Origin: Ichthyophis bannanicus
Taxonomy: Eukaryota; Chordata; Amphibia; Gymnophiona; Ichthyophiidae
DNA: 64,000 bases
Direction of reading: 5' to 3'
NCBI GenBank assembly: GCA_033557465.1
Contig: CM066031.1
Coordinates: 1,067,868,444 to 1,067,932,443, forward strand
The notes below the pieces were generated by a model. It saw only the letters and a program-made list of their open reading frames with translations. It ran no database searches and was not told the origin of the DNA. This document shows, one piece after another, positions 45,850 through 55,105 of this stretch. Numbering within the stretch: position 1 is the stretch's first letter; each line of letters begins with the position of its first letter. Both the position numbers and the translations under genes were made by a program.

Positions 45850-46200
45850 CAGGCAAATTAAGCAATTGCCTATACCGCTGGGCCTCTGAGGGTGCCAGTT
45901 GCCGCCCCTCTCTGGGATGTGTAGTAGCAGCAATACTTTTAAAACAGCAGCAAAGCGCTGGAGTTACCTTCAGCTCCAGCGCTGTGGTGCCGTTTGTACT
46001 TCCACCTCCTTCCGATTCCACTTCCTTTTGTGTAGGGGTGGAAGCAACTTCTACCCCCATGCAAACAGGAAGTGGAATTGGAAGGGATGGAAGTACAAAT
46101 GGCACTACAGCGCTGAAGCTGAAGGTAACTCTGGTGCTTTAGTGCTGTATTAAAATATTGCTGCTGCTACAAGTCCTGGAGAGAGGCAGCCATTGGAGCA
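45850..46200. mobile_element. Foldback MITE-like inverted repeat
   Basis: 45975-46035 pairs with about 46045-46125: CCGTTTGTACTTCCA / TGGAAGTACAAATGG, GATTCCACTTCCT / AGGAAGTGGAATTGG and CAGCGCTGTGG / CTACAGCGCTG. The outer border GGCAAATTAAGCAATTGCC is itself palindromic. No coding capacity. Confidence 0.65.
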
Positions 46201-46231
46201 GGGGCTTTAAAAAGGAGGAGAATGTCGCTTG

Positions 46232-46658
46232 CAGGGCTGGTGCTACCATTAGGAAAACTAGACAGTTGCCTAGAGTGCCAGCCATCTGGGGTGCCCATTG
46301 CTGCCACTGTCGCCCCTCTCAGGACAGGCAGTGGCAGCATTGGCCGCAAACAGCCCTGCAGTGCTTACCTTTAAACTTTGGCACAACGAGGGTGTTTGCT
46401 TCCCTCTCTCTGATGACCAATGCCAAATTCCTGCTGCAAACAAGAAGTTGTCATTGGGCGTTGCAGAGGGAGTGGATGTAAACAGCCCTGTGGCGCCGAA
46501 GTTTAAAGATAAGCACCATGGGGCTTTTTATACCCATTGCCGCTGCTGTATGTCCCAGAGAGGGGCGGCAGCAGGGCAGCAGCGGTAGCAACGGGCATCA
46601 GACGGGGTGCAAGGGATGAGGTTTGCCAAGAGTATCTCAGCTCCTTGCGCCGGCCCTG
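46232..46658. mobile_element. hAT-type MITE, relative of 4716-5128
   Basis: It starts CAGGGCTGGTGCTACCATTA and ends CTTGCGCCGGCCCTG. Flanks GTCGCTTG and GGTGCTTG are a possible eroded duplication. A second right-end-like sequence (CATATCCTTGTACGAGCCCT) follows at 46690-46710, suggesting an older copy next to it. Confidence 0.65.
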
Positions 46659-47109
46659 GGTGCTTGGTATGAGGTTTGCCTAGGTTGCCTCATATCCTTG
46701 TACGAGCCCTGAAGGGCTGGCACAAGGGTTCCTGCCGCCCCATGCAAAAGCCCCGGCCATGCTGCCCCCCCACTTCTGAGCCAAGCCATGCCTCTGTCTC
46801 CCCTGATGCTGCTGATTCCATTGCCAGGATCAGTGGAGAGTTGAAGGTTGAGCTTGGCGCAGCAACAGCGGCCTGTGACAGGCCATGTGCTTCGGCACAC
46901 TTAGCCTGCCACTTCTGACCTCCCTCTAACAAAACTTGCTGTTGAAGAGGGGTCAGAAGCGGCAGGCCATGTGTGCCGAAGCAAATGGCCTGGCGTGGGC
47001 GCTGTTCCTTGCCATCCACAGAGGTCTGCCATGCTTAGTGGATGGGCTGGCCCTGCCTCCAGCTCACCATCTCTCTCTCTGTGACCTGAGCAGCATTCCA
47101 GTGCTCTGC
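46659..47109. other. GC-rich non-coding sequence
   Basis: It holds a short inverted pair (AGTGTGCCGAAGC / GCTTCGGCACACT type; about 46890-46915 with 46970-46985), perhaps a further MITE. No gene. Confidence 0.4.
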
Positions 47110-47345
47110 CCCCACATCATTCCCATTGGCTGGATCCTACTCACTGTCTCTGCTGCTGGTTACATTTGGAGCAGGAAGGGCAGGCTGACTCACATGCTGG
47201 GGAGGGGAGTATTAGCGACTTGAAGATAGAAGTTTTATATCTGAAAAATATGCAGACGTTAGACATCCTTCTAGAGTCCAAACATTAATGCAAAAATCAA
47301 TAGAATCTTGAAACAACTTGAAAAGTACATGCTGTAAGCATTGCA
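47110..47345 (+). repeat. Diverged direct repeat, copy 2
   Basis: See 44940-45165. The two copies bracket TG-rich sequence and two MITEs. Confidence 0.6.
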
Positions 47346-48189
47346 AAACAGGTATGTTTTACTCAGAGTGCATGGTTGCCATATGTGAGTGAGCACTTAA
47401 GACTTGTAAGAGGATTAATGAACTTGTGAAGAGGTATTTTAGAAAGAATGCCCAAGTGCAGTCTGGGATGTCCGGGGCAAAATGTCTGAGGAAACCCCAG
47501 GGACATTTAAATTTTGGCCTGATTTTAGAAACATGGATGTCCCTAAATGGACGGCTACAGAAACGGCTTCTTGGACTTTCTGTCTGGAGTTTTTCAGAAG
47601 GGGGACGTCCATATTCAGTCACATTGCAGCACTCAGACGTGTGGTGGTGAGTTAGCAACCTGTTGGGGTTTGTATTTAGATGCAGGTTTTTTTGCCCAGG
47701 AAATATTAACAGTTATGCTGATAGTGTTGCCGCCATGAAATGAGCACTTCTTTTCTCCTTATTCATGATCAGGAGCAGGAATAGGTATAGCTGTCTCAAC
47801 AACCATGCCTGATGTACGTGTGCCATTCTGGAATTGCACCATGATGTGCATCTTCATTGCTCCGCTCAGGCCACTCCTCCGGCATGCCCCCGTTCTACTT
47901 GGTTGTCCTTGTGCTAGGGATGTCCATATACCTGCTTTCTAAAATGGCTCCAGGGATGCTCTTGTGAATTAAATGTCTGCGTACCCATTTTCAGACATCC
48001 AAAACACAAATACGGCTTCTAAAATAATCTCCAGTGTAAAAAAATGGCATGTTATCCCTTCCTGCCTTTGCAAACTTATATATGCCTAAGGGGGAGGTGA
48101 AGAGACATGAGGAAGTGTGTCCCCCTAGGGTTGAAGGGCTGTGGGCTGTAAGAGACATTTTTTTGACTGGAAAGGTTTATACATATCTT
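47346..48189. other. Unassigned sequence with GGATGTCC words
   Basis: No gene recognised. GGGATGTCC, GGATGTCCC and GACGTCCAT recur at 47465-47610, and GATGTCCATAT at 47926, resembling 11130-11700; a diverged MITE pair is possible. Confidence 0.35.
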
Positions 48190-48905
48190 AAAAAAGTGTG
48201 TAGGTGTTGTGTGATATAGGGGTGAGGTGTCTGTGTGTTTGTGTAGTGTAGTGTGGGATATCTCTGTGTATGTGTAGTGTAATGGGTGGGGTATTTGTGT
48301 GTGTGTGTGCATATGTGTGTGTGTCTGTGTGTGGCATGGAGATGCGCTCTGTGTGTGTCTGTGTGTGGTACGAGGTGGGCTATCTGTGTGTCTGTGTAGT
48401 GTGGGGGTAGGGTATCTATGTGTGAGTGTGAGCTGAAGTGGCATGTGTGTGTGTGTAATGAGGGGGTGGGTGTGTGTGTGTGGCACAGGATGGAGTGTCT
48501 GTGTGCTTGTGTGTGTAGTGCAGGAGTCAGATGTATGTGTGGTTGTGTGTGTCTGTGGTGTGAGGGTGAGGTGCATGTGTGTAGCCTGGGGATGCATTGT
48601 CTATAAGTGTGTGTGGTGTAGGAATGGAGTGTTTGTGTGTGGTGTGGAGGTGAATTGTGTGTGTGTATGTGGTGCAGGTGTATGGTGTTTGTGTGTGTGT
48701 GTGTTTATAGTGCAGAGGTAGGGTATCTGTGTGTTGTGTGGGGGTGAGGTGTCTCTGCATGTCATGCAGGGGTGGGCTATCTCTGTGAGTGTGGTGCCGG
48801 GATGGGGTGTGCGTGTGCGTGGTTCAGCAATGGTGTGAGGATGATGTGGCGTTGGGATGTGTGTGTGTGTGTGTGTGAATGTATGTTGTGGAGGTGGTAT
48901 ATGGC
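48190..48905. repeat. TG-rich minisatellite
   Basis: Degenerate units of roughly 40-50 bp such as GGGGTGAGGTGTCTGTGTGT and GTGTAGTGTGGGATATCTC. The long open frames on both strands are by-products of the repetition. Confidence 0.9.
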
Positions 48906-50088
48906 CTGCTGTCTTCTTAGGGACAGAGACCAACATGGTCCATCTAGTCTGCCCAGTAATGTGGCTAGAGTTGTAAAGTTGCACCTGCCACTCCATGCAG
49001 GTTATCTCTCCTCTGTGCCTTTGTTTAGGTGTGCCTATCTCTCCATGCAGGTTACCCTCTCTGTTTCTGAAGTTATTTAAATTTCTTTGATAACATCCTC
49101 TTGTCATACAATGATCCTCTGTGTCTGTCCCATGTCTTTTTGAATTCTGCCACGTCCCCACCACCTCTATCAGGAGGACATTCTAGGCATCCAGCACCCT
49201 TTCTGTGTAAACATATTTCCTGATGTTGCTTTTAAGTTTACCTTATTGCAGCTTCAATTCATGACCTCTAGTTCTACAGCTTCCATGTCTTTGAAAAAGG
49301 TTCATTTATTCATTAATGCACTGTAAGTATTTAAAGATCTTTATCATATCCCATGAGAAACTCTGGATCACATTAAGAAGCATTGGTATACCAGAACACC
49401 TGATCGTTCTCTTGCACAACCTTTACTTTGATCAAAAAGCAACAGTTTGAACGGAACTAGGGGAAACAGAATGGTTTAAAATCAGCAAAGGTGTACAAAA
49501 AGACTGCATACTTTCCCTCTACCTGTTTAATTTATATGCAGAACAAATAATCAGAGAAGCAGGACTGTATGAAGACAAACGAGGTGTGAAGATTGGTGGA
49601 AGACTCATCAACAACCTTCGCTATGCTGATGATACCACATTACTGGCTGAAAGTGAAGACGATCTGAAACATTTGCTTCTCAAGATCAAGGAACATAGTC
49701 TTAAAATGGGCCTGAACCTTAACGTTAAAAAGACAAAGATCCTGACAACTGGCAAAATCAAAAAGTTCATCACTGATGGAGAAGATATTGAAATAGTTGA
49801 CAACTTTTTATATCATTTAAATCTGAACACAATACTTCAAGTGAGACCTCATAAACCACTAATACCTCCCTTTTCTTGCTGGTTATTCCTCTTAGTATGC
49901 AGCCCAGTATCCTTCTGGCTTTGCCCACTACCTTTTCACATTGCCTCATCATCTTTGGATCCTCAGACACTATCATCCCAAGGTCCCTCTCCTGGTCTGT
50001 ACACACCAGCCTCTTACATCTTATTGTATCCTGTTCCTTTGTATTTCTGCATAGCTTTGTTTGCACATGCACAAACAAAGCTATTCAC
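48906..50088 (-). mobile_element. CR1-like LINE fragment, interrupted
   Basis: The minus strand carries CR1 3' UTR and post-RT sequence (48930-49351; compare CATCTAGTCTGCC with 6833) and, at 49815-50078, an RT C-terminal remnant with RDLGMIVSEDPKMMRQCEKV and ARRILGCI. An RTE fragment (49352-49806) separates the two. Heavily decayed. Confidence 0.65.
49352..49806 (+). mobile_element. RTE LINE internal fragment
   Basis: It matches 18515-18970: HEKLW at the left, then ILSLYLFNLYAEQIIREAGL, LRYADDTTLLAESEDDL and ILTTGKIKKF. It has neither the 5' region nor the AAC-repeat tail, which is unusual for a retroposed LINE. Possible short flank similarity (TTTATCATAT / TTTATATCAT). Confidence 0.75.
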
Positions 50089-50154
50089 CTGGCAACAGGG
50101 GCGGCTCTATAATGAGGCCGAGTGAGGAGGTGGCTTCAGGCGTCAACTCGGCCT

Positions 50155-50525
50155 TCAAAAAAAAAAAATACCCGATGAGAGAAGCTGCTGCCGACGCAGC
50201 AGCAGCAGAATGAAATGCCATGCAACCGCCCTGGCAGAGCCCTCCTATCTCCCTCAGCGCAGATTTTCAGAGACGCGAAGAGAGAGTTTCCCTTTCTCGC
50301 GGCTCTGTTACGCCCGCCGGCGCTGATGGGAAGCAGGCATTTCCTATTTCCCATCAGTGTGGCAGGCTTAACAGAGCCGCAAGAAAGGGAAACACTCCCT
50401 TCGCGCCTCTGAAAAGCTGCACTGAGGGAGATAGGAGGGCTCTGCCGGGGCAGCCTCAGGGCACGTCATTCTGCTGCTGCTGTGACGGCAGCAGCAGCGG
50501 CTTCAGCAGCCAGGTTTTTTTATTT
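50155..50525. repeat. GC-rich long palindrome of hAT-d
   Basis: CTCCTATCTCCCTCAG pairs with CTGAGGGAGATAGGAG; AGAGACGCGAAG pairs with CTTCGCGCCTCT; the centre is near 50345 (AAATGCCTGC/GCAGGCATTT). It shares CTGATGGGA and GCTTAACAGAG words with the other three palindromes. Confidence 0.85.
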
Positions 50526-51202
50526 CAATTTCTCTGGGGTGGGGGGGGGGGGGGCTAGGACTGGAAATGGGCTGATGGGGGGGTAGGAATGGTAATGGGC
50601 TATGGGGGGGCTAGGACTGGAAATGGGCTGATGGGGGGTTTAGGATTAGTAATGGGCTATGGGGGGGGGATAGGACTGGCAATGGGCTATGGGGGGGCTA
50701 GGACTGGCAATGGGCTGATGGGGGTTAGGACTAGAAGTGGGCTGATGGGGGGGTTTAGGACTGGTAATGGGCTATGGGGGGGGGGTTATAACTGGAAATA
50801 GGCTGATGGGGTGTTAGAACTGGAAATGGCCTGATCAGGAGTGGGGGCTAGGCCTGGTAATGGGCTGATTGGTGGGGTTAGGCCTAGAAATGGGCTGATT
50901 AGGGGGGCTAGGACAGGAAATGGGCTGTTTGGGGGGCTAGGACTGGAAATGGATTTATTGGGGGGGGGGTTTAGGACTGGTAATGGGCAGATGGGGGGCT
51001 AGCACTGGAAATGAGCTAGGACTGGTAATGTGCTGATTGGGGGGCTAGGGCTACAGTGGGCTGATAAGGGGGATAGTACTGGAAATGGGCTAATGGGGGA
51101 GGGGAGGAGAGTGCTGCTGGCCCTGGAAGAAAACTAGGGGCTAGGGCTACAAATGGGCTGATGCAGGAGGATGGTAGAATAGGACTGGAGGAGAGTGGAT
51201 AA
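50525..51202. repeat. G-rich minisatellite of hAT-d
   Basis: Units GGGGGGCTAGGACTGGAAAT plus GGGCTGAT. It continues at 54040-54374 after M2. Confidence 0.9.
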
Positions 51203-54036
51203 CACAGGTACACTAAAAAAAAATTTTTTTAAACTGCCTCTAATGTTTCGATTGATTTTTACGTTTTTTGGTGCGCTGAATCCAAATCTGGTAACCAATT
51301 TGCTCCATCACGTACAGATTTTTTGCTACATTGGGTTAGCAATGAGGTGACGTTTCAGATTGAGTGCGATCGAGATAAAAGTTTCTTGGATGAATTATTT
51401 ATACTAATTGATTAGTAGTTATTCAAATAAGAATAAAGAAAATTGTAACAAGGCAGCACATAAGAATAGAGTAATGTCAACAAAACACACTGTGATGGTA
51501 GCAAAATTGTCTGCACTTAAAACAGCCACATACATGTGCACAAACATTGAGCATATAAGAGCGAGGTTAGACACAAAGCAAAGCAAAGAAATGTGCAAAA
51601 AATGTTGTACAGGTATGTATGTAAGAATAGAAAACGCAAACCGCACCATTGCAATACATGAAGACAAACACCCGATGGTGTGAAAATAAAATTCTAATAA
51701 ATGAGATCCGACACTGTGGTAATAACTAGCAAATTTTTATTTCAAAGTTTAGTAAAAACACGATATTTGTCAACATAGTATAGATTTTAAAGTCATTCTT
51801 GGGTCAATCAATCTCCTGGAGGGCCCGTTTCTTCTTCCCCCGAATGCTTCTCTTGGTGCGCTGCTTGGCGTATTTTTCATCTGGGGTTTCCCGCAGCAGC
51901 AACCAGCAGAAATCAGCCATCATAGTGGTGTTCCATCTTCCTTGGTACCTTCTCTCTGCGTCCTTGATGTCCTGGTGAAACCTTTCACCTTGTTCTTCAC
52001 TGTACGCCCCCAAGTTTTCGGGAAAGTAGTTCACATGGGAGTGCAAGAAATGGACTTTCAGGCTCATGTTACAGCCTTGTTCTTTGAAGGCATTGAGCAT
52101 CCTGGCAACAATATCCTTATAGTTCTCATCCCGCCTGTTCCCCAAGAATTTGAGAACAACATCCTTGAAGGAATCCCAGGCTTCTTTTTCCTTCTCAGAC
52201 ATCGTTTCAGCGAATGCTCCATCTGAAATGAGTTTCCTTATATCAGGGCCAACAAACACTCCTTCCTTTAGCTTTGCTTCAGAAAGTCGGGGGAACTTTG
52301 AGCAAAGGTACTGAAAGCACTCACCATCTTTTGGAAGGGACTTGATGAATTGCTTAATGAGACCCAACTTAATGTGGAGAGGTGGTAATAGAATTTTATC
52401 ACGAGGTACCAAGCTCTCATGAAGAACATTTTTCTCACCGGGTCTCAAATACTCCCGAATTGGCCAGTCTTTTTTCCCCCAGTGTAGGTCGCGGGCCCGG
52501 CTATCCCACAAGCAAAGGAAGCAGGGATATTTGGTGAAACCGGATTGCTGCCCTAATAGCATGGATAGAATTTTAAAGTCTCCACAAATCATCCACTTAT
52601 GCTCATCATAACGAATCTTCTGAAGAATCAGGGCCAAATTCTCGTATTTTTCTTGGAGAATAACAGAGTGAGCAATAGGAACTGAAGCAAATGTGTTGCC
52701 ATTATGAAGAAGAACACCTTTTATGCTCTTTTGACAAATCAATGAACAGCCGCCATTCAGCAGGATCATACTTGAGTTTAAACTTTTCCATCACTCCGTA
52801 TATATCGTTGCAAAATACCAAATCTTCCTCTTTGCTGAAATACTTCAAAAATTGTGTCTCGCGGTTGCGGTACCAATAAAAAGTTGTTCCTGGTGACAAT
52901 AGATTTTTCTGTTTAAGCCGAGAACCTAGCAGTTGGGCAGCATCTTTTGGGAGTCCTAAATCCCGGACTAAATCATTCAATTCAGCTTGAGAGAAAAGTT
53001 CAGGTTTCGGATCTGGTTCAGTTTCAAACTCGGAAGTACTGGACTCATCGGGAAAAAGCCATCTGATGAGTCTCATCATGATCAGAACCGTCCACACAAA
53101 TATGATCCAAAGATTTTGGTGGTTCAGGCACAGGTACTTTCGTTGCTATGAGGCATAGGCCTAATTGCTGAGGGAAGGTTGGGGTAACTTATTACGTTCT
53201 TATTTTTTAAGTTGTATCCCTTCACAATGCAAGAGCAAAAATAGCAGTCACTGCTGTGGTCTCTTTGTTCACGCCACATCATAGGTATTCCGAAACGAAA
53301 TGCTTGTTTTTTACCTTTCATCCATAAGCGTAGATCTTCCTCACATGTCTTGCACACTTTGTGAGGAGCCCACGGTTTGTCTTGATCGCCTAACTTCAAA
53401 CCGAAATAGGCGAAATATACTTTTTTTAATAAATGCAGAAATGTTCCTCTGCCGCTTTTTCATGGTATATTCCCCACAAATAAAACAAAAACTGTCCGGA
53501 GAGTTGACGCAACCTCTGGCTCTGTGAGCCATCACAAATACACAGCACTGCAAACTACAACTGTAGTGAACCACTTCGGAATAAAGCTGGATTACGACTG
53601 AGCAAACAAAAGGTAATAATGAACTTGCAAGAAACTGAAATTTGACAGGAACGTTCATGTCGCAACCACCGTGTTTGAGCGAGCGAACGAGGCGAGGCGA
53701 ACAGGAAAGAACATGCGTCAGCGCGAGTACTGGATTTACCGCCCCGCCTCCCAATTGTCCTGTTAATGTATAAAATGAATACAAAACACTCTAAAATATC
53801 ATGAGGGAGTGTTTCTAGTTAGTTAACCATTACAACCTCTATTTTGGGCCAAGAAAATAAACTGCATTCGGCTAAAAAGAAATTATGTGAACATTCCTTA
53901 TATGGGTAAGAAATCTAATTTTGCAAGAAAACGTGACGTGATGGAACATTTTGGCTATTTTTCCTGGATTCAGCACCCCAAAATCTATAGGAATCAGTTG
54001 CAAAACTGGAGGCAGTTTTTTGGTAGTGTACCTGTG
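51203..54036 (-). mobile_element. M2: M element copy with both ends
   Basis: Both ends start CACAGGTACACTA inward and share about 70-80 bp with small gaps, finishing GCTGAATCC (51203-51284 and 53966-54036). TAA flanks both sides (51200-51202, 54037-54039). The 2.8 kb between encodes one frameshifted transposase-like gene on the minus strand. The ends and the 3-bp TAA duplication recall the CMC/Chapaev3 or Harbinger groups, but the protein matches no superfamily I can name with confidence. Confidence 0.85.
51804..53532 (-). pseudogene. M2 transposase-like protein of unknown family, three frameshifts
   Basis: The start ATG is at 53532. The N-terminal domain has paired cysteines: CFICGE, KVCKTCEEDL and DCYFCSC, with FGIPMMWREQRDHSSD between, perhaps a zinc-coordinating DNA-binding head. 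An acidic linker follows, then LNDLVRDLGLPKDAAQLLGS. The C-terminal half holds AEWRLFIDLSK, SIKGVLLHNGNTFAS, KWMICGDFKILSMLLGQQSG, YPCFLCLWDSRA, LLPPLHIKLGLIKQF, NMSLKVHFLHSHVNYFPENL and SEEQGERFHQD. The Asp residues in IDLSK and ICGDFK and the Glu in EEQGERF could be a DDE triad; this is inference. Frame changes fall near 53400, 53100 and 52750. I recall similar unnamed proteins in many animal genomes, but cannot check. M1 is collinear. Confidence 0.75.
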
Positions 54037-54039
54037 TAA

Positions 54040-54374
54040 TGAGAGGGTCTGCCAGGGGAAGGAGGGGGCAGGAAGGTAGCTGACACAGGGGAAGGAGTGG
54101 GCTGGAAAGGAGCTGACACTTGGGATGTACTGAAGGGGGACTGAAAGGGAGCTGACTGGGAGGTGGCACTGAGAGAGGACGTGAGCTGATATCTGGGATG
54201 GTATTTGGATTAGAAGGGGCTGGGCAGTGGGGAAGGAAGGGGACTGGAAGGGAATGGACACCAGTGGCAGTCGTGGGAATGCAAAGCGGTTGACATTGGA
54301 AGGTACTGGGAGGAAAGAACTTGAAAGGGGGCTGATACTGGGGAGGGTTACTGGAACTGGAAATGGGCTGATGG
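54040..54374. repeat. hAT-d minisatellite, diverged part, up to provirus
   Basis: GGGAAGGAGTGGGCTGGAAAG-type units grading into GGAACTGGAAATGGGCTGAT, ending at the provirus border. No gene. Confidence 0.7.
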
Positions 54375-54435
54375 TGTAGCAGCAAAGCGCAGACAAACCA
54401 ATGATACCAGGAGTCTGTTCAAAAGGTCCAAATCA

Positions 54436-54441
54436 TTTATT
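54436..54441 (-). terminator. LTR polyadenylation signal
   Basis: AATAAA on the minus strand, about 61 bases before the LTR end. Confidence 0.75.
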
Positions 54442-54507
54442 TGTGCACAAGTCTCGAACCAATCAATTTCAAAATGGCTGAGCAAAGTTTTCAAGCATTA
54501 CAACAAC

Positions 54508-54514
54508 TTTTATA
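54508..54514 (-). promoter_or_regulatory. LTR TATA box
   Basis: TATAAAA on the minus strand, about 70 bases upstream of AATAAA, as in a retroviral U3/R region. Confidence 0.75.
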
Positions 54515-55037
54515 GACTTCTGTTCCATTCTAGGTATAGAAAAACATTTCATTGGTCCCGGTAACCTCCCGTACCTCCCGTACCTCTTCTATTGGTCCCG
54601 GTACTGATAAGTTTATCCAGTTATGTCCCTCCAGTGGGCATGACACCTGCATGCCCCCCTTCTAGTCCCAATTACAATGGTCAGTTCATCAACTTGTTAC
54701 TTTCACACTCTCAAGGTTAAAGAACCAATTTGTACGTGCAGAGGAGCTGGGCTCTGCAACTCATCTGTCAGCACTCCCAATTATTTCTTTGCAGATGTAC
54801 TCTTTCTTATCAGTAACTTTTAAACATGTCTTTTCTGTATTTTTCCATCTTTCAATACTGCAGTTCTGCTTACCTAAGCTAATTCAATACTTCTACTGAG
54901 TTCTATCTTACAATAGCAGCATATTGGGGGATGTGCAATCCTATATGCCTCTCCACAGGCCTCATTTACAGGTCAAGCTAGCCATGCTGGCCTGCTTATG
55001 TTCAGACACTGTGGGTCACAGGCCTGCACCTGCCACA

Positions 55038-55050
55038 TTCCCCCCTTTGA
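55038..55050 (-). promoter_or_regulatory. Polypurine tract
   Basis: TCAAAGGGGGGAA on the minus strand, directly before the TG of the 3' LTR. It primes plus-strand DNA synthesis. Confidence 0.93.
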
Positions 55051-55105
55051 TTAATCTCACCCTATTACTTAATAAGGTGTGAGAATTAAATCACTTTCTG
55101 AAGAA

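Larger units (their letters stand above)
54375..55037 (-). repeat. Proviral 3' LTR
   Basis: 663 bp, beginning TGTGGCAGGTGCAGG after the polypurine tract and ending CTACA on the minus strand (TG...CA). A TATAAAA box is at 54508-54514 and an AATAAA signal at 54436-54441, so U3 is long and R plus U5 only about 110 bp. Two CCAAT boxes occur near 54551 and 54592. The first 205 bp (54375-54579) match 63796-64000 with no difference. Confidence 0.93.

Noticed and set aside
48076..48760. Thr/His-rich and Cys/Val-rich frames on both strands
   Set aside because: By-products of the TG minisatellite.
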